DNA of 5,389 bases, from the NCBI GenBank assembly GCA_025361665.1, contig JANYKF010000402.1:1-5389 (forward strand), in the 5' to 3' direction. Source of the stretch: Clostridiaceae bacterium (lineage in GTDB: Bacteria; Bacillota; Clostridia; DSM-8532). Every line of letters starts with the position of its first letter. The first letter of the stretch is position 1. The position numbers and the translations under genes are program-made. The notes under the pieces are model-generated. The model saw only the letters and a program-made list of their open reading frames with translations. It made no database searches and was not told where the DNA came from. Of the stretch, positions 1-5,389 are shown piece after piece.

Positions 1-620
1 ACTTCAATGCCGGCTTCCGTTTCTCCGGCATGATAATCCGTCCCGGCGGATATGACCAGGCCCTTTTCCCTGGCAAGGTCCATCATTTGCTTCCGATCTT
101 CCGCAGAGTCGGAAGCATAGATTGATTCAATGCCATCCAACCCGCATTCCTGCAAATTACAGACCATTTTCGTGATTCTGCCCAAATCGGGCTCGGTTTT
201 GAGCGGGTGCGCCAGAATCGCCATACCCCCTGCGGCATGAATCACCCTGATTGCGTCTTTTGTGGTGAGGAACTTTCCCGGAATGATATTTGCATCCGAA
301 TCCCCAAGCATTGCAGCACCCGCAATGCCGGCAGCCAGTTCTTTGTCATCCGGATGAAAACCATAACCCAAAAGATGGACGATGGTATTGCCATAGGTCG
401 TCGTAAGCTCAATTCCGGTCACAAACCCTACTCCATGCGTTGAAAGAACCTGTTTGAACGGTTCCAGCCCCACGATGCTGTCATGGTCGGTCAGAGCGGC
501 ATATTTCACGCCTGCGCGGCAAAGCCTCTCCGCGAGATTTTCGGGAGAAAGCTCACCGTCACTTGCGTTCGAGTGACAGTGCATTTCAATCCTGGTGAAA
601 TCTTTCCTTTCAGTATCCAT
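1..620 (-). CDS. PHP-domain metal-dependent phosphoesterase (TrpH/RNase AM-like), C-terminus cut by window edge
   Basis: The frame is open from an ATG at 618-620 to the left edge, giving 206 residues and no stop. It carries the ordered metal-ligand motifs of the PHP (polymerase and histidinol phosphatase) fold: HCHSNASDG (residues 14-22), TDHD (44-47), GIEL (69-72), VHLLGYG (81-87), AHP (137-139), DGIE (162-165) and GTDYH (193-197). Members of the family use a trinuclear metal centre to hydrolyse phosphoesters of nucleotides or RNA ends; the substrate here is unknown. The start overlaps the end of the upstream nucleoside hydrolase by 11 bases and has no clear SD, so it is probably translated by coupling. 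Only about 55 residues separate the His of the HLLGY motif from the AHP motif, clearly fewer than in typical TrpH-type proteins, so the helical insert seems reduced. The PHP assignment is firm; the reaction is inferred only at family level. Confidence 0.88.
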   Translation of the reverse strand, partial: MDTERKDFTRIEMHCHSNASDGELSPENLAERLCRAGVKYAALTDHDSIVGLEPFKQVLSTHGVGFVTGIELTTTYGNTIVHLLGYGFHPDDKELAAGIAGAAMLGDSDANIIPGKFLTTKDAIRVIHAAGGMAILAHPLKTEPDLGRITKMVCNLQECGLDGIESIYASDSAEDRKQMMDLAREKGLVISAGTDYHAGETEAGIE

Positions 621-1524
621 TGATTTTCATAAACAGGTCCGTCATGATCAGGTCCCTGTCAACATGGGTGGCCACCCGGATCAGGTGCCGACTCTGATCC
701 GCACTCCAGGTCACCTGGTCAGTGAGTATGGGGCTATGGACAAGGTTGGTGGGAACCCAGGAGGGATTGTTCAGGTAGGCAATCGTGGATACATCCCAAA
801 TGACGCGGGATCCGGCCACATTCTCCCGGCCGCAGGCACGTACTTTCCCGGTCAGGAAGGTTCCGATGTCACTTTTGCCATCCACATATTTTTCCAGTTC
901 CGCCACGGTGGTCGCAAGATGGCTGACGACATTGTTGCAGGGAAGCATGACAAGCGGAACGCCTGAATCGAATATCACCCTTGCCGCGAGCACATCCTGT
1001 TCCAGGTTGAATTCCCGGGTGTGAGGCCAGTAAAGTGCATTTCCACCAAGCCACACCACAACGATTTTCTCGATGATTCGCGGTTCGATCAGCATGGCGG
1101 ATGCGATATTTGTGATGGCGCCAATCGCGACGACGTACAGTGGTTCGGTTGCCGCCATGGCCCTTTGGATCAAATCGCCGGCTGCATCGCTGTGGCAAGG
1201 CGTATCCAGGCTTTCCAGATATCGCGTGGACCCTCTCAGTACGAAACCCTCGGGAACCTTTTCATGCATCCGGTCCAGTACGCGATGAATTTCCTCATAG
1301 CTTTTTTCCATCCCGTCACCGGGGCCGCTGGAATTCTCATTGAAAAACGGCGCCGCATAGAGGGCTTCCACATGCAGCCTGGCCTTGGACCGCAGGGCAT
1401 ACACTACTGCAAACTGGTCATCCACCTCGTTGAAGGTATCGGTATCCAGAACCATGTTGATTTTTCCCTGGGGAAGGGTTAGTCTGTCCATCAGGAGGGC
1501 CGTGCTCAGTTTTGGAAAATTCAT
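610..1524 (-). CDS. Divergent nucleoside hydrolase (inosine/uridine-preferring hydrolase superfamily)
   Basis: The 304-residue product has the usual length for this superfamily, whose members are soluble Ca2+ enzymes that cleave the N-glycosidic bond of ribonucleosides to free base and ribose. The N-terminal metal motif is LDTDTFNEVDDQFA (residues 26-39), in place of the classical DTDPGxDD, but it keeps the ligand aspartates D27, D29, D35 and D36. Further landmarks in family order are AIGAITNIA (133-141), GGN (160-162), REFNLEQD (170-177), NNVV (197-200) and a C-terminal IWD (242-244) where classical enzymes have His-Asp. Start choice: the ATG at 1522-1524 has a GAGGT SD at 1531-1535, six bases upstream. 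It lies 97 bases downstream of the acetyltransferase gene and overlaps the PHP gene. The divergent motif and the His-to-Trp change at the base-side position mean the substrate may not be a standard purine or pyrimidine nucleoside. Confidence 0.85.
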   Translation of the reverse strand: MNFPKLSTALLMDRLTLPQGKINMVLDTDTFNEVDDQFAVVYALRSKARLHVEALYAAPFFNENSSGPGDGMEKSYEEIHRVLDRMHEKVPEGFVLRGSTRYLESLDTPCHSDAAGDLIQRAMAATEPLYVVAIGAITNIASAMLIEPRIIEKIVVVWLGGNALYWPHTREFNLEQDVLAARVIFDSGVPLVMLPCNNVVSHLATTVAELEKYVDGKSDIGTFLTGKVRACGRENVAGSRVIWDVSTIAYLNNPSWVPTNLVHSPILTDQVTWSADQSRHLIRVATHVDRDLIMTDLFMKINGY

Positions 1525-1621
1525 GTTTGCACCTCAATGCTTTCCGGGCAACTCAATATCATGGGAACCATGCCACTTATAAAGGCATTTTATCATAGAT
1601 TGGGCATGAAAATAGTTCCCT

Positions 1622-2611
1622 TCACTCCGGTGAAACGACTTCCTTCGCATAATCTTTGTCGAAGGATTCCTTCTCCCACGAAATGACGACATCCAGCTCC
1701 CAATGATACCGGATGGTTTCCGATTTTTTCTCATAGCCGATGCGGGTGTAGAAATCCTGATCGCCTCCAAGCATGCCGGTGCAATCGGAGAACTTTCCCA
1801 TGACCCGGTTGGCCAGCTCGTGCAGAATTGCCCGGCCGATGCCTTTCCGCCGTTCCCACCAGACGACGGCCAGCGGTTCCAGTTCGCAGTATGGCATGGC
1901 TTTGTCATGCCAGATGATGGCCATGGCTACGGGCAGCTTCCGCGGATCCAGGACACAGAGTTCCAATTCCTCGCGATAGTGCCTCATGGTCCGCAGTTCG
2001 CGGAAAGCATCGGCACCATGGTCGCAGGCATGGCTCTCGCGGCCATAGGCGAAGGCATGCCGATGGACATTCGAAAGGTAAAAGGACGGCGTAGCGTTTC
2101 CATCCGAAAAAGTATAACCTTCGGGCAGGCTAACCTGGAAGGGCGCCTTTCCGAAGGGGAGAATCAGCTGGGCATCCGTTTCCACTTCCTGCCGAAAGCC
2201 CGCTTCCAGCAGCAGGTCTGCGAGAACGGTATTCCATCGTGCGATGGGAATGTTCACAAAACGGGTCCGGCGGTTTTCCCGAATCCCTGCCCCATGGGTT
2301 TTGGCAAACCGAATCATCTCCCGGAGCAGTTCGACATCTTGCCCGCGTTCCTGCGACTCGAACAGGAAGAACGCCTCTCCGTCATAATTGCCTTCGTTGA
2401 TGACGCAGGCGGCAATCCGTCCATCCTCCCGAAAGACGCCGACCGTATGCTCCCAGGCATGTCGAAAACCGGTGTGGGATGGATGGAGACCCTTGCAGAA
2501 CTCATGGCGGCTCACGCCCCAGATGGGGTTTTCCCATTGATAGGATGCGAGGACCATCTGTTCGATGGCTGCATCATCCTCTTCCCTGTAATAGCTGCAT
2601 GAATATTTCAT
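1622..2611 (-). CDS. GNAT family N-acetyltransferase, probably two tandem GNAT domains
   Basis: The predicted protein has 329 residues. The C-terminal half holds a clear GNAT acetyl-CoA pyrophosphate-binding loop, RRKGIGRAIL (254-263, pattern R-x-x-G-x-G/A), preceded by the strand LEPLAVV and followed by GGDQDFYTRIGYEK (282-295), the usual FYxxxGF-like end of the fold. The N-terminal half (YYREEDDAAIEQ onward, with a GVFREDGRIAACV strand and a later LLEAGFRQ turn) has the same topology but lacks a clean CoA loop, so it looks like a degenerate second GNAT domain. GNAT enzymes move an acetyl group from acetyl-CoA to an amine; the acceptor is unknown. A longer frame reaches 2782, but the ATG at 2609-2611 is preferred because an AGGGAG SD lies seven bases upstream and the extra N-terminal residues do not resemble the family. 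Transcription is probably from the divergent region to its right. Confidence 0.85.
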   Translation of the reverse strand: MKYSCSYYREEDDAAIEQMVLASYQWENPIWGVSRHEFCKGLHPSHTGFRHAWEHTVGVFREDGRIAACVINEGNYDGEAFFLFESQERGQDVELLREMIRFAKTHGAGIRENRRTRFVNIPIARWNTVLADLLLEAGFRQEVETDAQLILPFGKAPFQVSLPEGYTFSDGNATPSFYLSNVHRHAFAYGRESHACDHGADAFRELRTMRHYREELELCVLDPRKLPVAMAIIWHDKAMPYCELEPLAVVWWERRKGIGRAILHELANRVMGKFSDCTGMLGGDQDFYTRIGYEKKSETIRYHWELDVVISWEKESFDKDYAKEVVSPE

Positions 2612-2618
2612 ATATGTT

Positions 2619-2624
2619 CTCCCT
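2619..2624 (-). promoter_or_regulatory. Ribosome binding site fixing the acetyltransferase start
   Basis: On the minus strand AGGGAG is followed by seven bases and then the ATG at 2611. This supports a 329-residue protein over the longer open frame that begins at 2782. Confidence 0.75.
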
Positions 2625-2716
2625 GCCAGGCGCCGGGCATCAACTGGGAAGGATCTTCCACACGCCCTCATGAAAATGCTACCATGAAACGAAGCAATCC
2701 GATAGGCCGAGATCCC

Positions 2717-2727
2717 TGATCTGATCA
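2717..2727. repeat. Palindromic candidate operator TGATCTGATCA
   Basis: A perfect 11-base palindrome centred on 2722, about 49 bases before the start point expected from the TATAAT box. The half-sites (TGAT/ATCA) resemble those of FNR/CRP-family regulators (TTGAT-N4-ATCAA), but the spacer is three bases rather than four. Binding by such a regulator is therefore only a suggestion. Confidence 0.3.
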
Positions 2728-2758
2728 AACAGCCGTATCGGCAGTCCCAAAACAACGA

Positions 2759-2764
2759 TATAAT
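2759..2764 (+). promoter_or_regulatory. Candidate -10 box (TATAAT) for the dehalogenase-like gene
   Basis: An exact sigma-70/sigma-A type -10 hexamer about 120 bases before the chosen start codon. No good -35 hexamer is seen at 16-18 bases spacing. Transcription from about 2771 would give a leader of roughly 114 bases containing the second copy of the direct repeat. Confidence 0.45.
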
Positions 2765-2767
2765 CAC

Positions 2768-2840
2768 TCTGGAACAAGTCACTGGGGGACCATGCCAAAT
2801 GGAAAAAAATGCATAAGAGGATAAGATCCATCTGGAACAA
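2768..2840 (+). repeat. Direct repeat pair TCTGGAACAA, 63-base period
   Basis: TCTGGAACAA occurs at 2768-2777 and again at 2831-2840, start to start 63 bases, close to six turns of B-DNA. Both copies are also preceded by ATC and two variable bases, so 13 of 15 positions match. The first copy spans the predicted transcription start, which would suit a repressor acting through two sites on the same DNA face. The function is inferred only from spacing and position. Confidence 0.4.
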
Positions 2841-2870
2841 TGTCTTGTGAAATGACTGCCACCCGTTTCA

Positions 2871-2877
2871 AAGGAGG
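2871..2877 (+). promoter_or_regulatory. Strong ribosome binding site of the dehalogenase-like gene
   Basis: AAGGAGG followed by seven bases and the ATG at 2885. This sets the start there rather than at the upstream in-frame ATG at 2840, which has no SD. Confidence 0.88.
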
Positions 2878-2884
2878 ACTTTTC

Positions 2885-3892
2885 ATGCGATTCGATGAGC
2901 GGGACGTGCTGTTTTCCCGCATGAACTATCTCCCGGGTTCACCGCAACATGCGGATTACTATACGCGGCATCCGGATAGGGAAAGGGATGACGACGCCTT
3001 GCGGGCCATGCCTTTCGGCGGGGCGTCTGCGCACAACCGGGAACGGACAACTTCCGAAATCGTGGAATCCGGGTTCCGGTATCTTGCCGACATCAAAAGC
3101 CTGTCGGAAGGTTCTCCGATTGGAAATCGTCAGGAAGTGGACCCCGCTGTCATGACAACCCGGATGAAAGGCCTGGCCCGGTTCCATCGGGCTTCCCTCA
3201 CGGGCATCACCCGCATGCGAGAAGACCACTGGTATACCCATCGTGGCCGTACGCCGGAGGTATACGGCCAGCCTGTTGAACCGCGAGAAGAGTATGGGAT
3301 CGCCTTCGCCGTGGAAATGGACCGGGATATGGTTTTCTCGGCACCCCGCATGCCGGAAGCCATCGCTGTCGTACGGGGCTATGCCGATGCGGCCCAGATT
3401 GGCATGATGCTTTCCTACTATATCCGGTCTTTCGGGTATCATGCCCGGAACCACATGGATGGGAATTATCTGGTAGTCGCTCCGCTTGTCGCAAGGGACG
3501 CCGGGCTTGGAGAGCTGGGCCGGCATGGCCTGCTGATCACGAAGGAATACGGCCCCAGGGTGCGATTGGGCGTTGTCACCACCGATATGCCGCTCCTGAC
3601 GGATGAGCCGTATTCCTTCGGGGTCGCGGATTTCTGCAGGAGTTGCGGAAAATGCGCCGCATCCTGCCCGGGAAAGGCGATTGGAGAAGGCCCTCCTGAA
3701 CTGCGGGATGGCGTGCCCGGATGGAAGGTGAATGGGGATGCCTGTTTCCGTCAGTGGAAACGGTTTGGCACGGATTGCGGCATCTGCTTGGCGGCATGCC
3801 CGTACAGCGCGGCTGTTCCGGATGGAATGCAAGAGCCATTCCAAAACAGCCGGCGTACGAACAATCATGCATTGCCCGACTGGCTGAAGTGA
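2885..3892 (+). CDS. Reductive dehalogenase-like corrinoid/iron-sulfur protein, soluble, no Tat signal
   Basis: The 335-residue protein resembles the catalytic core of RdhA-type reductive dehalogenases and, more distantly, epoxyqueuosine reductase QueG. The match covers the N-terminal FDERD...FSRM and DYYTRHP segments, the central RSFGYHARNH (181-190), AGLGELGRHGLLITKEYGPRVR (206-227) and TTDMPL (232-237), and two Fe-S motifs: C251-x2-C254-x2-C257-x3-C261-P, and C287-x10-C298-x2-C301-x3-C305-P. All eight cluster cysteines are present. Family knowledge predicts a cobamide cofactor fed with electrons by two [4Fe-4S] clusters. No twin-arginine leader, hydrophobic segment or RdhB membrane anchor is seen, so it should be cytoplasmic, unlike respiratory dehalogenases. 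Actual dehalogenation is not shown; many such soluble homologues have no known substrate. The start at 2885 is fixed by an AAGGAGG site. The gene stands alone on its strand and converges on the ASRT-like gene. Confidence 0.87.
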   Translation: MRFDERDVLFSRMNYLPGSPQHADYYTRHPDRERDDDALRAMPFGGASAHNRERTTSEIVESGFRYLADIKSLSEGSPIGNRQEVDPAVMTTRMKGLARFHRASLTGITRMREDHWYTHRGRTPEVYGQPVEPREEYGIAFAVEMDRDMVFSAPRMPEAIAVVRGYADAAQIGMMLSYYIRSFGYHARNHMDGNYLVVAPLVARDAGLGELGRHGLLITKEYGPRVRLGVVTTDMPLLTDEPYSFGVADFCRSCGKCAASCPGKAIGEGPPELRDGVPGWKVNGDACFRQWKRFGTDCGICLAACPYSAAVPDGMQEPFQNSRRTNNHALPDWLK

Positions 3893-3922
3893 TATCTTCG
3901 CCGGACACCTTCAACTGGAACC

Positions 3923-4630
3923 CTACGAGCATTCAGCCTCAGACATCGCCATCACGGAATAACAGGATCGGATGGTTTTCCGATCCATTTCCTCTATCAA
4001 CCGTGTTTGTTGAACCGCTATTGGCACATCACTCACATATTTGGCTCCGCAGAGCTTGTTTTTCTGCACGGTTTCATCCATGAGAATGGCAAGCAGCCGG
4101 CATGGGGGCACGATGAAATCGTATTTCGCTTGATTCCCATCGCTCCCGTATGCATGAAGTGTGACCCGGGCAGCAACTTCACCGGGATTCAGCAAAAAGA
4201 CCCATTCAGGTTCCTTCAGACGCTGTCCCGGAACGTCGATGACAAACAAGTCCGCATAGTAATTCACTTTGGAAAGGCTGCTCACGCCCATCACCGAATG
4301 CATGGCGTGGGTATACAAATCCTTCTTGTCCTCCGGCCCATAATAAGCCGTGCATGGCTGGACAATGATGGATTCAGAACTTTCTATCTTCATGCCGAAT
4401 CGTTCATTATGAAGCACTTCCGTCCAGTTCATCATGCAGTCGCTGATCGAGCGTGCGGCAGGCACCTTCAGCCTTTTCATCGTCGGGTCACAGCCAGCAT
4501 AGTAAAATGTGACGATGACGTCCGCTTCCACATCGGAAGGATTGAAAAATACAATCCATGGAATCTGCCAATTGTGGCTGTTCGGATCATCAAGGACATA
4601 CCCATCGCAAAAATACTGTAATTTCGGCAT
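3923..4630 (-). CDS. Tandem-duplicated Anabaena sensory rhodopsin transducer (ASRT)-like protein
   Basis: The 235-residue protein consists of two copies of a roughly 105-residue beta-rich domain, about 9-115 and 124-230. Each has a W-[IV]-[VF]-[FL]-[FL]-N-P strand (25-31, 143-149), a following long strand, a VP-x-x-R turn (56-60, 174-178) and an S-x-x-x-I-x-V-Q strand (84-91, 200-207). The second copy ends SDVPIAVQQTRLIEEMDRK, very close to the SNVPIVVQHTRLD stretch I recall from the Anabaena sensory rhodopsin transducer. That protein is a soluble tetrameric beta-sandwich that binds sensory rhodopsin and has been proposed to bind DNA or sugar. No membrane segment or signal peptide is seen. 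The start at 4630 has an AAGGGAGG site eight bases upstream; the ATG at 4660 lies inside the preceding gene and is rejected. The preceding ferredoxin-like stop codon (4635-4637) lies between that site and the start, implying coupled translation. The role is unknown. Confidence 0.78.
   Translation of the reverse strand: MPKLQYFCDGYVLDDPNSHNWQIPWIVFFNPSDVEADVIVTFYYAGCDPTMKRLKVPAARSISDCMMNWTEVLHNERFGMKIESSESIIVQPCTAYYGPEDKKDLYTHAMHSVMGVSSLSKVNYYADLFVIDVPGQRLKEPEWVFLLNPGEVAARVTLHAYGSDGNQAKYDFIVPPCRLLAILMDETVQKNKLCGAKYVSDVPIAVQQTRLIEEMDRKTIRSCYSVMAMSEAECS
3965..3993 (+). terminator. Candidate terminator hairpin for the dehalogenase-like transcript
   Basis: A perfect 8-bp inverted repeat GGATCGGA/TCCGATCC with a six-base loop (3965-3972, 3979-3986), followed on the plus strand by ATTTCCTCT. 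It starts 73 bases past the dehalogenase-like stop codon and inside the 3' coding part of the convergent ASRT-like gene. The trailing T tract is short and interrupted, so efficiency is uncertain. The repeat could also be a coincidence of coding sequence. Confidence 0.4.
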
Positions 4631-4634
4631 TTCG

Positions 4635-5267
4635 TCACCCTCCCTTGAGCGCGGCTTCATAAACCTTGATATACTGTTCCTCTATGTTGGTCTTTGTCCG
4701 GAATACTTCCGGTGAAAGTTTCTCCTTGCACATCTTCAGGGCATCCCAGTACCGTATGGCCTGATTGGGCTTCAAGCCGGTCAGGGCCTCAGTATTCACA
4801 TCGCTTTCCACATTGGCGTCCATGTGTTCCTGCTCTTTTTTCCGCGGACATCCCCAGCAGAAATCATCCAGACCCCTCGCGATGACAATTTCAAGGTTGG
4901 GATTGACATACGCCTTCGCATGCGTGATGCGGATGAGGTCCATCCGGTTCCTGTAGTATTCCACCCCTTCAAATCCCATGGCTCCCACAAAATACTGCAG
5001 ATTGGAAACCCGAATCCTTGGTCTGGGATCAAGATCCCTGGACAACACTCCCGCATACAGGCAGCCCCCGTCAACGGCCTGATCCGTGCAGGATCTTGCG
5101 CAGAATGGTTCAGAAAGCATCGTGCAGTCATCGCACGTGGCTGGATCGACGACATATTTCCCGTCGGCATCCTTCCTGATGGCCCCCCGGTAACAGTTGT
5201 TGACGCATTTTCCACAAGCCGTGCATTTGTCCTTGATGATGTTCATGCCAATCCGTCGAGTAGACAA
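4635..5267 (-). CDS. Ferredoxin-like iron-sulfur protein with a long unassigned C-terminal domain
   Basis: With the TTG start the protein has 210 residues. Residues 15-60 form a two-cluster ferredoxin-like module: CTACGKCVNNC (C15, C18, C21, C25) and C45-x2-C48-x7-C56-x3-C60. The second motif is stretched relative to the usual CxxCxxCxxxC, as in Alvin-type 2[4Fe-4S] ferredoxins, and the usual Pro after the fourth Cys is Tyr (C25) or Thr (C60). Then come C69 in GGCLYAGV and a basic, beta-rich region of about 140 residues with an isolated FCWGCP (136-141). I do not recognise this C-terminal part. The protein is probably a cytoplasmic electron carrier or redox-sensing partner. TTG 5265-5267 is chosen for its AAAGGAG site seven bases upstream; ATG 5244-5246 would give 203 residues and cannot be excluded. 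The ASRT-like gene follows with coupled translation. Confidence 0.75.
   Translation of the reverse strand: MSTRRIGMNIIKDKCTACGKCVNNCYRGAIRKDADGKYVVDPATCDDCTMLSEPFCARSCTDQAVDGGCLYAGVLSRDLDPRPRIRVSNLQYFVGAMGFEGVEYYRNRMDLIRITHAKAYVNPNLEIVIARGLDDFCWGCPRKKEQEHMDANVESDVNTEALTGLKPNQAIRYWDALKMCKEKLSPEVFRTKTNIEEQYIKVYEAALKGG
4639..4646 (-). promoter_or_regulatory. Ribosome binding site fixing the ASRT-like start
   Basis: AAGGGAGG on the minus strand, eight bases before the ATG at 4630. It lies inside the last codons of the ferredoxin-like gene, whose TGA stop (4635-4637) falls between it and the start codon, so the two genes are probably translationally coupled. Confidence 0.8.
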
Positions 5268-5273
5268 CTCGAC
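5255..5273 (-). repeat. Perfect hairpin covering the TTG start of the ferredoxin-like gene
   Basis: On the minus strand GTCGAGT pairs perfectly with ACTCGAC around a five-base TGTCT loop. The TTG start candidate (5267-5265) begins with the last base of the 5' arm and extends into the loop, the SD lies directly upstream, and the alternative ATG lies eight bases downstream. The hairpin could limit initiation at TTG, or shorten the SD-to-ATG distance. Its 3' arm lies within CTACTCGAC, which resembles a group II intron 3' terminus. Confidence 0.55.
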
Positions 5274-5274
5274 A

Positions 5275-5281
5275 CTCCTTT
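5275..5281 (-). promoter_or_regulatory. Ribosome binding site supporting a TTG start
   Basis: AAAGGAG is followed by seven bases and an in-frame TTG at 5267-5265. The next in-frame ATG (5246) is 28 bases away, too far for direct use unless the intervening hairpin forms. Confidence 0.6.
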
Positions 5282-5297
5282 CAAACTTATATTCTGA

Positions 5298-5389
<92 letters not shown>

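Larger units (their letters stand above)
2612..2884. promoter_or_regulatory. Divergent intergenic/promoter region between the acetyltransferase and the dehalogenase-like gene
   Basis: This 273-base stretch separates two divergently transcribed genes and should hold promoters for both. On the plus strand a perfect TATAAT lies at 2759-2764; the spaced -35 position reads about GTATCG, a poor match, so activation by a regulator is plausible. Upstream are a perfect palindrome TGATCTGATCA (2717-2727) and a GCCG-TAT-CGGC inverted repeat (2732-2742). A 10-base direct repeat (2768-2777 and 2831-2840) lies in the transcribed leader. I could not find a convincing minus-strand promoter for the acetyltransferase. 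The open frames that reach into this region look like chance extensions. Confidence 0.5.

Noticed and set aside
1560..1621. Possible promoter (TATGAT at 1592-1597) and CATGG/CCATG repeat (1560-1572) before the nucleoside hydrolase
   Set aside because: No acceptable -35 hexamer lies at the right spacing and the repeat is short. The gene may simply be read through from the acetyltransferase.
1621..1634. Small inverted repeat TTCAC-TCCG-GTGAA at the acetyltransferase stop codon, considered as a terminator
   Set aside because: The stem is only five pairs and is not followed directly by a T run on the minus strand.
1703..2602. Long plus-strand open frame (299 codons) opposite the acetyltransferase
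   Set aside because: It is an antisense shadow of the acetyltransferase. It has no SD or recognisable domain, and the opposite strand gives a clear GNAT protein.
2612..2782. 57-residue N-terminal extension of the acetyltransferase
   Set aside because: The extension does not resemble the family, and a good AGGGAG site precedes the internal ATG at 2611.
2840..2884. Upstream in-frame ATG of the dehalogenase-like gene
   Set aside because: No SD precedes it, while the ATG at 2885 has a near-perfect AAGGAGG at ideal spacing. The 2840 ATG also overlaps the second direct repeat.
2939..3868. Long minus-strand open frame (309 codons) opposite the dehalogenase-like gene
   Set aside because: It is an antisense shadow. 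The plus strand encodes all conserved cysteine motifs, and the shadow has low-complexity Arg/Pro-rich content without motifs.

Overview
The window most likely comes from an anaerobic bacterium, perhaps a clostridium-like Firmicute. That is inferred from strong purine-rich Shine-Dalgarno (SD) sequences (AAGGAGG, AAGGGAGG, AAAGGAG), a corrinoid/iron-sulfur protein of the reductive dehalogenase type, a ferredoxin-like protein and a group II intron tail. Base composition looks moderately GC-rich by eye. No ribosomal or other marker gene is present, so the taxonomic call is weak.

Left block (1-2611, all minus strand, read right to left): a GNAT acetyltransferase with two predicted acetyltransferase-fold halves (1622-2611), a 97-base gap, a divergent nucleoside hydrolase (610-1524), and a PHP-domain metal-dependent phosphoesterase that overlaps the hydrolase by 11 bases and runs off the left edge (1-620). 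The hydrolase and PHP genes look translationally coupled. A base-releasing hydrolase beside a phosphoesterase suggests nucleoside, nucleotide or sugar-phosphate salvage, but the true substrates cannot be read from the sequence.

Middle (2612-3892): a 273-base divergent intergenic region leads into a plus-strand gene for a soluble reductive-dehalogenase-like protein with two [4Fe-4S] motifs and no Tat signal. The intergenic region holds a perfect TATAAT box, an 11-base palindrome, and a 10-base direct repeat whose copies start 63 bases apart. A hairpin about 70 bases past the stop codon may terminate this transcript inside the convergent neighbour.

Right block (3923-5389, minus strand): an operon of a ferredoxin-like protein followed, with translational coupling, by a small protein made of two tandem copies of the Anabaena sensory rhodopsin transducer (ASRT) fold. 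No rhodopsin is in view. Immediately upstream, on the same strand, lies the 3' end of a group II intron: a textbook domain V hairpin with the AGC triad and 2-base bulge, then a domain VI-like hairpin. The intron therefore sits in the leader of this operon. Where it ends is uncertain, and that decides whether the ferredoxin gene starts at a TTG with an excellent SD or at a downstream ATG. This right-hand block is the most unusual part of the window.
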